Below are positions 15,991 through 25,277 of a stretch of 64,000 bases of DNA, one piece after another. This stretch comes from an uncultured Lachnospiraceae bacterium (GTDB taxonomy: Bacteria > Bacillota > Clostridia > Lachnospirales > Lachnospiraceae): positions 48,162 through 112,161 of the forward strand of contig CALWLS010000008.1 of assembly GCA_944381575.1 (NCBI GenBank). Reading direction: 5' to 3'. The notes below the pieces were generated by a model, which did not search any database, was not told the origin of the DNA, and worked only from the letters and a program-made list of their open reading frames with translations. Within the stretch, counting starts at the first letter, position 1; each line of letters begins with the position of its first letter. The translations under genes were made by a program, and so were the position numbers.

Positions 15991-17016
15991 ATGAATATTC
16001 TTTTGACGAGCGCAGGCAGAAGGACGTATATGGTTGAATATTTTAAAAAGGCTCTGAATGGAAAGGGCCTTGTTTTTGCGTCCAATTCCTGCATGAGCCC
16101 GGCTCTTAAGGCTGCGGACGGATATTTTATCACTCCTCTTATATACGACAGCGAATACATACCATTCCTGCTGACAGAATGTAAAAAGAGAAAAATAGAC
16201 ATGATAGTTTCTCTTTTTGACGCTGATCTTCCTGTGCTTTCCAAAAACAGGGATATATTTGCAGAGGCAGGAGTCAGGGTGGCCATATCAGGCCCTGAGA
16301 CCATAAAATACTGCAACGATAAATACCTTATGGCTTCGAAGCTTTCTGAATACGGGATAAGCTGTCCGAGGACTTTTATCGATCCGGAAGCTGTCATCGC
16401 GGAAATTGAGAATGGAAAAATGAGCTTTCCGGTAATAATAAAGCCAAGATACGGCATGGGCTCCATTGGGCTTTACAGGGCCTTCAGTCCGGAGGAGCTT
16501 AAGGCGGCCTGCGGCATGTGCAGAAGGGAAGTTTTTAATACCTATCTCAGATTTGAATCAGAGGCCGTAAGGGACGAATGCGTGATCATACAGGAGATAA
16601 GGCAGGGCTCAGAGTACGGCCTTGACGTTATCTCGGATCTTGAAGGCGGATATATCACGACGATAGTGAGAAAAAAGCTTGCCATGAGGGCAGGTGAGAC
16701 GGATGAGGCCATAGTTCTTGGAGAAGACGACAGAGAATACGCTGTCCTTCAAAGGCTTGGAGCCGGGATAGCCAGGGCCCTCGTGCCGTCAGGACTCATA
16801 GACGCAGACGTGATCATGGATGAAAAAGGCCAGGAACCCTATGTTATAGATATAAATGCCAGATTTGGCGGAGGATATCCGTTCTCCCACCTTGCGGGAG
16901 CCGATGTGCCCAGGGCATATGTGCTTTTTGCGGAGGGAAGGGATGAGGAAGCTAAAAAATATCTTAGGACAGTCCCGGGGACACACGGTTACAAGGAGAT
17001 AGTCGTAAAGGCTTAA
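15991..17016 (+). CDS. ATP-grasp ligase (carbamoyl-phosphate synthase-like)
   Basis: The 341-residue protein starts with a PreATP-grasp Rossmann segment (NILLTSAGRR) and continues with an ATP-grasp domain: FPVIIKPRYGMGSIG as the nucleotide loop, VIIQEIRQGSEYGLDV, and YVIDINARFGGGYPFSHLAG as the metal-binding end. The family joins a carboxylate to an amine via acyl phosphate. It follows the PLP enzyme and precedes a glycosyltransferase, so an amino-acylated sugar or peptide modification is plausible. The ribosome site is weak. Confidence 0.85.
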   Translation: MNILLTSAGRRTYMVEYFKKALNGKGLVFASNSCMSPALKAADGYFITPLIYDSEYIPFLLTECKKRKIDMIVSLFDADLPVLSKNRDIFAEAGVRVAISGPETIKYCNDKYLMASKLSEYGISCPRTFIDPEAVIAEIENGKMSFPVIIKPRYGMGSIGLYRAFSPEELKAACGMCRREVFNTYLRFESEAVRDECVIIQEIRQGSEYGLDVISDLEGGYITTIVRKKLAMRAGETDEAIVLGEDDREYAVLQRLGAGIARALVPSGLIDADVIMDEKGQEPYVIDINARFGGGYPFSHLAGADVPRAYVLFAEGRDEEAKKYLRTVPGTHGYKEIVVKA

Positions 17017-17036
17017 AGGAAAACGGTGAAAATGTT

Positions 17037-17732
17037 ATGAGTAACAGTAAGGCAGGCAGACAGAGCGATGTTCTGCTGGTCATACCTGCATATAATGAGG
17101 CGGACAGCATAGAAAGAGTGGTGGATGAGCTTACGGCTGAATATCCTGAGCTGGATTACGTTGTGGTCACTGACGGCTCCACGGACGGCACCGATGAGAT
17201 CTGCAGGAGGAGAGGTTATAACGCCGTCAATCTTCCGGTGAATCTCGGACTTACGGGATGCTTCCACAACGGCATGATATATGCATACAACAACGGCTAT
17301 AAGTATGCCGTGCAGTTTGACGGTGACGGCCAGCACAGGCCGGAATATATAGAGGCCATGAGGCGTAAGGCCGAGGAAGGCTATGATATAGTCATGGGCT
17401 CGAGGTTCATAGGCCTGAAAAACTCCATGGGAGGCATGAGGAACATAGGCTCGAAGCTCATCAGAGCAGCCATAAGGCTGAAAACCGGGGCCTTTGTCAC
17501 GGATCCTACCTGCGGCCTCAGGATGTATGACAGGCGTATAATAAAGATGTTTGCAAAGCGGGATAATCTTGCTCCGGAACCGGATACCATAGCCATGCTG
17601 ATAAAACACGGAGCCAGGGTGGCAGAGGTACCGGTAAAGGTGGCGGAAAGACAGGCGGGAACATCCTACCTTAAGCCTTTGAACGCGGTGAAATACATGA
17701 AGCGCATACTGATATCAATAATGCGCATATGA
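17037..17732 (+). CDS. Family 2 glycosyltransferase, polyprenyl-phosphate sugar transferase type
   Basis: The 231-residue protein matches the DPM1/undecaprenyl-phosphate glycosyltransferase subgroup: VIPAYNEADSIERVV, VVVTDGSTDGTDEI, QFDGDGQHRPEYI (DxD site) and MGSRFIG. It lacks the C-terminal membrane helices of GtrB-type enzymes. It probably moves a sugar from a nucleotide to a lipid phosphate. It is 13 bp before the second flippase. Confidence 0.9.
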   Translation: MSNSKAGRQSDVLLVIPAYNEADSIERVVDELTAEYPELDYVVVTDGSTDGTDEICRRRGYNAVNLPVNLGLTGCFHNGMIYAYNNGYKYAVQFDGDGQHRPEYIEAMRRKAEEGYDIVMGSRFIGLKNSMGGMRNIGSKLIRAAIRLKTGAFVTDPTCGLRMYDRRIIKMFAKRDNLAPEPDTIAMLIKHGARVAEVPVKVAERQAGTSYLKPLNAVKYMKRILISIMRI

Positions 17733-17745
17733 TCAGGGGAAGATA

Positions 17746-19083
17746 ATGGGAAAAACTGCAGCTGACGGACTTAAAAAGGACATTATATGGAATACGCTGG
17801 GAAGCCTTATCTATGCGCTTTCCTCAATGGTGCTGGCATTTATCGCCTTAAGGTTTGCGGGGCCCGATGACGGAGGCATATTCGGATTCGGATTTTCGAC
17901 CCTCGGCCAGCAGATGTTCATAGTGGCTTATTTCGGCATCAGGCCGTTTCATATAACTGACACAAAAAGAGAGTATACATATGGTGATTACAGGAGGCTG
18001 AGACTATACACGGCAGGGCTTGCAATAGTGATAGCCGCCCTTTACCTGGCGGTATCCATGCTCCTGGGACACTATGACTTAAGGAAGGCTTCCATACTGA
18101 TACTGCTTGTGGCCTACAAGGTATGCGACGGCATAGCGGACCTCTACGAATCAGAGTGCCAGAGGATAGACCGGCTCTATATCGGAGGCATGGAGCTGTC
18201 CGCAAGGACCATCCTTGCAAGCGCGGCCCTTGCCATAACGGTGATAGTGACCGGTAACATAATGCTTGCCGCCGGCGCAGGCGTTATCATGCAGCTTATT
18301 TCCATACTTTTCTTCAGGCAGTATCTTAACGGAAGGCTTCTCAAGGAGGCAGGATATGCCGAGGAGGCCTCGGGAGGAAACGAGCGCATAAAGAGCCTTG
18401 TAAAGGATACGGTGCTCATATTCCTTTCAGTATTCATAGACTTTTACATTTTTTCCGCCACAAAGTATTCCGTGGACAGGTTTATGACAGATGCGGATAA
18501 CGGCATATTCAACATACTGTTCATGCCTACATCCGTGATCTATCTGGCAGCTAATTTCATAATCAAGCCATACATGAGCAGACTTGCAAGGGTATGGGAT
18601 GAAAGGGAATTTGACAGGTTCGATAAGGCCAGGAGGATACTTCTTGCGTATATAGCCATAATGTCGGTGATAGCGGTGCTCATAGCCAATTTCTTTGGAA
18701 CGCCGATACTTAAACTGCTGGAAATGCTTTTAGGAACAGAGTATGAAGGCATGCTGGTATCAAGACATTATGAGTTCGTGCTGCTCATAATCGGAGGCTG
18801 CTTCTACGCCATAACCAACCTGTATTATTATATACTTGTCATAATGCGCAGGCAGCAGCTCATATTCATGGACTATCTCATAATGGCCATAGGCGTTTTC
18901 GTCATTTCAAGGAGAGCCGTTACCGGATACGGGATGACGGGAGCCGCCGCGGCTTATGCGGCGTACATGCTGCTGCTTATGATAGTTTTTGCGAGCACGG
19001 TAAAAAAGGGCATGACCGCGGAAAAGGAGCAGACAGGTAATACTCCTGGCGGACCTGAAAATATATATGATAAAAAGTTTTGA
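17746..19083 (+). CDS. Second polysaccharide biosynthesis/flippase membrane protein
   Basis: The 445-residue protein has about 12 hydrophobic helices and ends in a short polar tail. The N-terminus (KKDIIWNTLGSLIYALSSMV) and the FIIKPYMSRLARVWDE segment resemble MOP-superfamily exporters of Gram-positive surface glycans. Its C-terminal 17 bp overlap the next glycosyltransferase gene, which supports translational coupling. Confidence 0.85.
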   Translation: MGKTAADGLKKDIIWNTLGSLIYALSSMVLAFIALRFAGPDDGGIFGFGFSTLGQQMFIVAYFGIRPFHITDTKREYTYGDYRRLRLYTAGLAIVIAALYLAVSMLLGHYDLRKASILILLVAYKVCDGIADLYESECQRIDRLYIGGMELSARTILASAALAITVIVTGNIMLAAGAGVIMQLISILFFRQYLNGRLLKEAGYAEEASGGNERIKSLVKDTVLIFLSVFIDFYIFSATKYSVDRFMTDADNGIFNILFMPTSVIYLAANFIIKPYMSRLARVWDEREFDRFDKARRILLAYIAIMSVIAVLIANFFGTPILKLLEMLLGTEYEGMLVSRHYEFVLLIIGGCFYAITNLYYYILVIMRRQQLIFMDYLIMAIGVFVISRRAVTGYGMTGAAAAYAAYMLLLMIVFASTVKKGMTAEKEQTGNTPGGPENIYDKKF

Positions 19084-20053
19084 CATAATCATACCTGTAT
19101 TCAGACCGGGGGAGACATTCCTCCGGCTTTTGTCCTGTCTTGAAGGCCAGAGGCTTAAATATTCAAAGCTCATAATATTTAACACAGTGCCGGATAACGA
19201 TCCTTCCATGCGGGGAAAGCTTGAGGAGATGGTGAGCTCCACCGTTAAAAACATGGAGAATGTCATAATAAGACATATAAGCGAAGCCGAATTCGACCAT
19301 GCCGGTACCAGACGGGCGGCGGCGGCTCTTTCCAAAGCGGACGCATTTATATGTATGACGGACGACGCGGTGCCGGCGGACGACAGGCTTACGGAGATAC
19401 TTATAGGGGCCTTAAACCGGGACGAGCGCATAGCCATAAGCTACGCAAGACAGCTTCCCCGGAAGGAAGCGGGTCCGGCTGAGGCCTATACAAGGCAGTT
19501 CAATTACCCTGATAAAAGCTGCATAAAGAGCATAAAGGATCTTGACCGCCTCGGCATAAAGACATTTTTTGCATCCAACGCATGCTGCGCATATAAGAAA
19601 AAAATATATGATCAAATAGGTGGTTTTATCGACACGGCGATCTTTAATGAGGATATGATCTACGCCTCAAATGCCCTTAAAAACGGATATATGTCATATT
19701 ACAGGGCGGACGCCATGGTATACCATTCCCACAGCTATACGCCGTTAAAGGAGTTTTCAAGGAATTTTGATCTCGGCGTAAGCCAGGCGATGCATCCGGA
19801 GGTGTTCGGAGGCATAAGATCAGAAAGCGAGGGTATAAAGCTGGTCCTTGGCACGGTCAGATACCTCAGTTCAAAGGGACGGCTTATGGAGATACCGGGA
19901 TTTATCCTGAGGTCGGGACTTAAGCTTTTGGGCTACCGTTTTGGGAAAAATTATGAAAGACTTTCGGACAGAGCGGTGCTGAGATTTTCAATGAATAAAA
20001 AATATGCTGAGAAAATAGTGGCTGAAAGGCATAAACAGGATCATGGCAGATGA
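19067..20053 (+). CDS. Family 2 glycosyltransferase, rhamnosyltransferase-like
   Basis: The 328-residue protein has the GT2 signature FDIIIPVFRPGETFLRLL and the segment SEAEFDHAGTRRAAA that marks rhamnosyltransferase-like members. TDDAVPADDR fits the metal-binding motif. The YHSHSYT and LGVSQAMHPEVFG regions are typical of this subgroup, which builds rhamnose-containing cell-wall or capsule chains. No dTDP-rhamnose genes lie in the window. It overlaps the flippase stop. Confidence 0.87.
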   Translation: MIKSFDIIIPVFRPGETFLRLLSCLEGQRLKYSKLIIFNTVPDNDPSMRGKLEEMVSSTVKNMENVIIRHISEAEFDHAGTRRAAAALSKADAFICMTDDAVPADDRLTEILIGALNRDERIAISYARQLPRKEAGPAEAYTRQFNYPDKSCIKSIKDLDRLGIKTFFASNACCAYKKKIYDQIGGFIDTAIFNEDMIYASNALKNGYMSYYRADAMVYHSHSYTPLKEFSRNFDLGVSQAMHPEVFGGIRSESEGIKLVLGTVRYLSSKGRLMEIPGFILRSGLKLLGYRFGKNYERLSDRAVLRFSMNKKYAEKIVAERHKQDHGR

Positions 20054-20075
20054 TCCCGGAAAGGAGCTTTAAAAC

Positions 20076-21467
20076 ATGAAGGCAGTTATCATGGCAGGAG
20101 GACAGGGAACGAGGATAAGGAGCGTCGCTTCCGATATCCCAAAGCCCATGATACCGGTAATGGGAAAACCGGTGCTGGAATATCAGATAGAAAACCTCGT
20201 AGGCTCAGGCATAAGGGATATAATACTGGTCACCGGGTATCTGAGCTCATGTATAACGGAATATTTTGGAGACGGAAAAAAATTCGGAGCGGACATAAGC
20301 TGTTTTAACGAGTCTGTTCCAATGGGTACTGCAGGAGCCCTGTACTATCTTAAGGACCGGCTTCAGGATGATGATTTTCTACTCATTATGGGAGACCTGA
20401 TGCTTTCCGTGGATTTTAAGAGGTTCATGGCGGCTCATAGGCAGTCGGGATCGGCTGTCACGCTGTTCGTGCATCCAAATTCCCATCCCCAGGACTCAGA
20501 TATAATACTTACGGACAGAGAGTATGACCTGTCGGATTATTATGAGGATAAGTGCGGCCGTGAGAACCAGTCCCTTAAGGGGGTGAAGGCGCCAAAGGCC
20601 CTTAAGGTCACGGGCTTTATCGGTAAAAAGGATGAAAGGAAAGGCTATTACCACAATCAGGTGAACGCCGGGATCTACGCCATATCTCCTATGGTATTAA
20701 AAGCCATACCGGAGCCGGAGGGAAGAAAGGTGGATCTGGATAAGGATATCATAAGGCCTTTAACGGGAGAGGGGAAGGTCTCAGCCTACAGGTCGACGGA
20801 ATACGTAAAGGACATGGGTACTCCGGAAAGATATGAGGAGGTGTCCCATGCGGTACAGACCGGTCTCGTGGAGGACAGGAACCTTTCAAATAAGCAGAAA
20901 TGCGTATTTATCGACAGGGACGGGACCCTTAACAGGGAAAAGGGATTCATCAGCGCCCCTGAGGACATAGAGCTGTATGAGGGAGCCGCTGAGGCAATAG
21001 CAAAGCTCAATAAATCAAGATATCTGTGCGTGCTGATAACCAATCAGCCTGTGGTGGCCAGAGGCGAAACAGACTTAAAGGGTCTTGATGAGATACAAAA
21101 ATGCATAGAGCTCAAGCTTGGCGAAGAGGGAGCCTATCTTGACGGCGCATATTTTTGTCCGCATCACCCTGACAGCGGATTTGACGGCGAAGTGAGAGAA
21201 CTTAAATTCAGATGCTTTTGCAGAAAGCCGGAGCCTGGCCTTATCCTTAAGGCGGCAGAGGACTTGAATATAGATCTTTCCGGCTCATATATGATAGGCG
21301 ACTCCACCGGGGACATGCTTTGCGGGAAAAGAGCAGGCGTGAAGACCATAGGCCTTAAGACCGGCATGGCGCTTAAGGATGGAAAGTATGACGCTTATGC
21401 GGATGAGATATGCGGTGGGCTTTTGGAGGCGGCAGAGTTAATACTTTCAAGGGAGCAGGAAGTTTGA
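20076..21467 (+). CDS. Fused sugar-1-phosphate nucleotidyltransferase and GmhB-like HAD phosphatase
   Basis: Residues 1-235 form a nucleotidyltransferase of the HddC/RmlA-like group: MAGGQGTRI pyrophosphorylase loop, KPMIPVMGKP, MGTAGALYY and NQVNAGIY. Residues 275-455 form a HAD phosphatase like GmhB: Asp280 and Asp282 in FIDRDGTLN, TNQPVVARG, and a zinc loop of CPHHP plus CFCRKP. In heptose synthesis GmhB removes the C7 phosphate from D-glycero-D-manno-heptose 1,7-bisphosphate and HddC adds GDP. A single polypeptide could therefore catalyse the last two steps. The isomerase and kinase (GmhA, HddA) are not in the window, so a heptose product is inferred, not shown. Confidence 0.85.
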   Translation: MKAVIMAGGQGTRIRSVASDIPKPMIPVMGKPVLEYQIENLVGSGIRDIILVTGYLSSCITEYFGDGKKFGADISCFNESVPMGTAGALYYLKDRLQDDDFLLIMGDLMLSVDFKRFMAAHRQSGSAVTLFVHPNSHPQDSDIILTDREYDLSDYYEDKCGRENQSLKGVKAPKALKVTGFIGKKDERKGYYHNQVNAGIYAISPMVLKAIPEPEGRKVDLDKDIIRPLTGEGKVSAYRSTEYVKDMGTPERYEEVSHAVQTGLVEDRNLSNKQKCVFIDRDGTLNREKGFISAPEDIELYEGAAEAIAKLNKSRYLCVLITNQPVVARGETDLKGLDEIQKCIELKLGEEGAYLDGAYFCPHHPDSGFDGEVRELKFRCFCRKPEPGLILKAAEDLNIDLSGSYMIGDSTGDMLCGKRAGVKTIGLKTGMALKDGKYDAYADEICGGLLEAAELILSREQEV

Positions 21468-21483
21468 TCGGAGGTATTTTTAT

Positions 21484-22302
21484 ATGCTCGTCATAAAAAC
21501 TGATTATCTTACTGACGATATGTATGACGCCCTTACTGACCTTGTCTTAGACGTGAATGAAGCTGACGGGGCTAAATACGCCGTACCGGATGATGCGGAT
21601 TATTATGCCATAGCCTATGAGGACGAAAGCAGCACTGTAACGGTGCCGGAGGATGTGGATGCTGAAAAGCTTGATCCGGACATGATGAGGTCGGTCATAG
21701 CCATCTATGAGATGGGAGAGACTCATGAGGGCATGACAGTAATAGAGCTTTCGGCGTTTACAGGACCAGAGTTTCGGCAGAAGGGATGGTTCAAGACGCT
21801 CTTTGAAAGCATAAAGGAGGAGCTTTCAGCCTTTGCCATAAGGTTTGCGGTCTATGAAAATGATATAAATAAAGAGGCCCTTAGAAGCATAAACGCCGTT
21901 CATGAGCACGATGAGCTGATGATGGCCCTTACTGAAGATGCCGTAAAAAAGGCCGCCGCCTTATCGGAAAATATGGATATGGAGGCAGGCATTGAATCGG
22001 AAAGAGTTGATACTGAGGAAGGCTCCTTTGATGAAGGCAGGGTGGAAACGCCTTACGGAGAGTGCTTCTTCAGGGTATACGGCGAAAACGCGTATGTGTA
22101 CGGTATACTAACCTACGACAGCTTTTTAAGGAAGGGCTTTGCCTACGCCATGCTTTTAAAGCTGTTCAAATATTTTGATGATATAAATGTATCCGAGGTG
22201 ACGCTGGAGGTCTCGGCCTCAAACGTGCCTGCAGTAAGACTGTATGAAAAGCTTGGATTCACCGTGGTCGATAGACTGAGTTATTATTATGTGGTAAAAT
22301 AA
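21484..22302 (+). CDS. GNAT-family N-acetyltransferase (possibly tandem domains)
   Basis: The 272-residue protein has a clear GNAT acetyl-CoA fold at the C-terminus: GILTYDSFLRKGFAYAMLLKLF as motif A region and VSASNVPAVRLYEKLGFTVVDR as motif B. The N-terminal half (TGPEFRQKGWFKTLFES) resembles a second, degenerate GNAT unit. The middle is acidic. It lies in the surface glycan region, so an amino-sugar or peptide acceptor is possible, but GNAT specificity cannot be read from sequence. Confidence 0.75.
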   Translation: MLVIKTDYLTDDMYDALTDLVLDVNEADGAKYAVPDDADYYAIAYEDESSTVTVPEDVDAEKLDPDMMRSVIAIYEMGETHEGMTVIELSAFTGPEFRQKGWFKTLFESIKEELSAFAIRFAVYENDINKEALRSINAVHEHDELMMALTEDAVKKAAALSENMDMEAGIESERVDTEEGSFDEGRVETPYGECFFRVYGENAYVYGILTYDSFLRKGFAYAMLLKLFKYFDDINVSEVTLEVSASNVPAVRLYEKLGFTVVDRLSYYYVVK

Positions 22303-22308
22303 TCCCTT

Positions 22309-22812
22309 ATGATAAGGGGGACCACAAAAACACAAAAGATATCCTGGCTGATATTTATACTTTATCTTATTGCGATACTTTACTATACGATCTTTGCGGA
22401 ATCCATGGGCAGGGCAAACACCGATCCGACGGACGATCCGAGGTTTAATCTCATACTTTTCAATGAGATAAACAGGTTTATAGTATACAGAGAGCAGCTC
22501 GGCATGAAGGCCTTCATGCTGAACGTGGTGGGAAACTGCGTTGCATTTATACCCGGAGGCTTTCTGCTTCCGGTGATAAGCAGGCGCTGCAGATCATTTA
22601 TATCCTGCACTTTAGTGGGATTCGTCATCAGCTTTTTTATTGAATGTACCCAGCTTATATTCAGGGTGGGAAGCTTTGACGTGGACGATCTTATGCTGAA
22701 TACCCTTGGGGTCGCCATCGGATTTATCATGAATGCGGCGATCAAAAAATTCAGGGCCTTCAGGAAAAGGAAAAAGGAATCGAGGATCGTAAAGATCAGA
22801 AAGATAGGCTAA
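22309..22812 (+). CDS. VanZ-like membrane protein
   Basis: The 167-residue protein has four hydrophobic helices and the VanZ pattern: NVVGNCVAFIPGGFLLP, FFIECTQLIFRVGSFDVDDLMLNTLG. VanZ proteins give low-level teicoplanin resistance in enterococci; in most Clostridia the role is unknown. The C-terminus is strongly basic. Its stop overlaps the next small membrane gene by 1 bp. Confidence 0.85.
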   Translation: MIRGTTKTQKISWLIFILYLIAILYYTIFAESMGRANTDPTDDPRFNLILFNEINRFIVYREQLGMKAFMLNVVGNCVAFIPGGFLLPVISRRCRSFISCTLVGFVISFFIECTQLIFRVGSFDVDDLMLNTLGVAIGFIMNAAIKKFRAFRKRKKESRIVKIRKIG

Positions 22813-23123
22813 TGGCAGTCAAAAAAAAGATATATTCATATATAAAATATCCCTTCAGCCGGAACGGCTGGTTCAGCTTCGGCCTTTCGGCGCTGGCATT
22901 TATCCTCACACAGATAATAGTGTACCTGGCGGTAAAAAGTAAAGGCAGCGTCAGCCCGGTCACTGCGGCCCTCGGCTTATGCTCGATGCTGATAGACCTT
23001 ACGGCCGTGTATTTTACGGCGGCAGCCTTCAGGGAGAAGGAAAAAAACTATATTTTCGCGGTGATAGGGGCGCTGCTTTCCTTAAGCGTGCTGATAGAAT
23101 GGATATACATTTTTTCCAAATAA
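22812..23123 (+). CDS. Small membrane protein, unknown function
   Basis: The 103-residue protein has three hydrophobic helices (about residues 20-42, 48-70, 80-101) after a short basic N-terminus with SRNGWFSFGLSALAF. This layout resembles small DUF6142-like membrane proteins of Lachnospiraceae, but I am not certain of the family. It is coupled to the VanZ gene and 21 bp before the peptidase. Confidence 0.6.
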   Translation: MAVKKKIYSYIKYPFSRNGWFSFGLSALAFILTQIIVYLAVKSKGSVSPVTAALGLCSMLIDLTAVYFTAAAFREKEKNYIFAVIGALLSLSVLIEWIYIFSK

Positions 23124-23144
23124 TAAAGGAGCGGTTGGTATAAG

Positions 23145-25277
23145 ATGGAACTAAACAGTATAGAGATAGACGGCAGCAGGGCTGCCCTTGAGGAAAGGTA
23201 TGAGCTTGCCCTCGGAAGGATAAGGGAGTTTCCGGATTCCATGGCCGATATGGCGGTGAGGGAGTATTTTTCCGTATTGAAAGATCTGGTGCTGAACCTT
23301 GACAGGGTAAAAAAGGAAGGGAAAAAGGACGCGGAGATGAATTCCCTATTGTTCCATGACCTTGAACCTGAAAATTACCCTGATTCATTCCTTGATCCGG
23401 ACAACGCCTTAAGGAAGCTTGGAAAGGAAAAATCGGGCATACTCTGCGTCTGGTACTATGAGTTCAGGGGAATAATCCCTTTTATGTTTGAAAACAGGCT
23501 TAAGGACGTAAACGCCATTCTTGAGACCACCATACAGCTCTATAATATTTTTGAGCAGGAACAGATGAATGTGGGACAGTTCCAGCAGCTCATAATGAAC
23601 GAGCATCTCACGGACACGGTGTACGGATACATTTATGACTATACCGAGGAATTTGTGGCCGATTATGTGGAAAACGATCTGTGCCGCACCGATTCTTTTG
23701 CAAAGGATATCGTAATGAATGCCGACCTTACGGATGCCGGTGATAACTCATATCTGTACTGCTACGGGGAGTGGATCACCAGGGAGCAGCTCATGACGGC
23801 AAGGCTCATGGCTGCGCTTCCTGAAGAAACCATAGTAAGGATGGCAAGGGCGTACACTGACGGTTATATAAGGGGCTTTGAGCTTACCGGAAAGGATATC
23901 GGCAAAAAGTCCACTGTCGTATGCTATATGCCGGTGGGCTTTGAAAGATTCATGAGAGAGGCCGTAAAGCAGTTTGAAGAGGCAGGCCTTAAGGCAGTGA
24001 TCAACAGAAGTCCTGTGCACATGATCAATAAAAAGCTGAGGGGCAATGTAAAGCCGGGATTTTACGGCGCTTCCAACCTGCAGTGCGAGTTTGACCATAG
24101 GGAGGATCTGTGCTATTTCTGGGGCAAAAAGCTTGAAGAGCATAAGCTCAGCGCTTTTAGAAACGCCTGTGAGAAAAACGCCGAAGCGCTCAGGAAGCTC
24201 TCAGGAAACGCCTGCGTGGAAGCCTTTGGAATGAAGGCCGGGGATCTAAGGACCAGCGAAAACGTGATGCATTTTTCAGAGCATCAGATAAAGGTCAATC
24301 AGGATTATATACAGAGATCCCATGACATCAAAAATGAGTTCGCCCCTGATGAGGAGACGAGCTTTACCATAATAGCATGGCCGACGCCTTCCATAGCTGA
24401 AAGGACTGCGGAGGATTTTTCCGAAGAAGGCATTTTAAACAGCTACAGATCCATATTTGAGGAATTTGTCGGTATAAACACCCTGCCGGTGGAAAGATGG
24501 AAGGAGATACAGCAGAGGATCATAGACGCCTTGGACAGGGCGGATCATGTGGAGATAAAAGGGGCCGGTAAAAATGAGACCATGATGACGGTAAGGCTCC
24601 ATGAGCTTAAGGATCCTGCAGGAGAGACCAATTTTGAAAACTGCCTTGCAGATGTGAATATACCTGCGGGAGAAGTATTTACCTCTCCGGCGTTAAAGGG
24701 TACGAACGGCGTATTGAACGCAGGATACGTATACATAAACGGATATCTGTTCAAAAACCTTAAGCTGAGGTTCAGCGAAGGAAGAGTAACTGATTACGCC
24801 TGCGATAATTATTTTGATCAGGCTGAGGGCAGGAAGCTTATAAAGAAGGTCATCCTTGGAGATACGGAGGGACTCCCGATGGGAGAGTTTGCCATAGGCA
24901 CGAATACGAAGGCCTATGCTGCCTCAAGGAAATACATGATAGAGGACAAGATGCCTGTGCTTATAGCTGAAAAGACAGGCCCGCATTTTGCAGTGGGAGA
25001 TACCTGCTATTCCTATGAGGAGGATATCGAAACCTTTAATCCGGATGGAAAGAAGCTGATCGCCAAGGAAAATGAATGCTCGGCGCTTAGAAAGTCAGAT
25101 CCGGAAAAGGCGTATTTTAACGTACATACCGACATAACGATACCTTATGAGGAGCTTCAGAGCATTACGGCGGTTTCAGGTTCCTCAAGGACAGACATAA
25201 TCAGAAACGGAAGATTTGTGCTGGAGGGCACTGAGGAGCTTAATGATGCGCTTGAAAAGATCGACAGTGACAGATAA
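23145..25277 (+). CDS. M29-like aminopeptidase, extended
   Basis: The 710-residue protein has an uncharacterised N-terminal half and a C-terminal domain like thermophilic aminopeptidases (AmpS/M29). The metal-site signatures are present in order: GEVFTSP near residue 505, GEFAIGTN near 585 and AEKTGPHFAVGD near 610. True M29 enzymes are about 410 aa, so this is a longer clostridial variant. It should be a cytosolic zinc/cobalt aminopeptidase. Its last codons overlap the next lipoprotein start by about 30 bp. Confidence 0.8.
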   Translation: MELNSIEIDGSRAALEERYELALGRIREFPDSMADMAVREYFSVLKDLVLNLDRVKKEGKKDAEMNSLLFHDLEPENYPDSFLDPDNALRKLGKEKSGILCVWYYEFRGIIPFMFENRLKDVNAILETTIQLYNIFEQEQMNVGQFQQLIMNEHLTDTVYGYIYDYTEEFVADYVENDLCRTDSFAKDIVMNADLTDAGDNSYLYCYGEWITREQLMTARLMAALPEETIVRMARAYTDGYIRGFELTGKDIGKKSTVVCYMPVGFERFMREAVKQFEEAGLKAVINRSPVHMINKKLRGNVKPGFYGASNLQCEFDHREDLCYFWGKKLEEHKLSAFRNACEKNAEALRKLSGNACVEAFGMKAGDLRTSENVMHFSEHQIKVNQDYIQRSHDIKNEFAPDEETSFTIIAWPTPSIAERTAEDFSEEGILNSYRSIFEEFVGINTLPVERWKEIQQRIIDALDRADHVEIKGAGKNETMMTVRLHELKDPAGETNFENCLADVNIPAGEVFTSPALKGTNGVLNAGYVYINGYLFKNLKLRFSEGRVTDYACDNYFDQAEGRKLIKKVILGDTEGLPMGEFAIGTNTKAYAASRKYMIEDKMPVLIAEKTGPHFAVGDTCYSYEEDIETFNPDGKKLIAKENECSALRKSDPEKAYFNVHTDITIPYEELQSITAVSGSSRTDIIRNGRFVLEGTEELNDALEKIDSDR

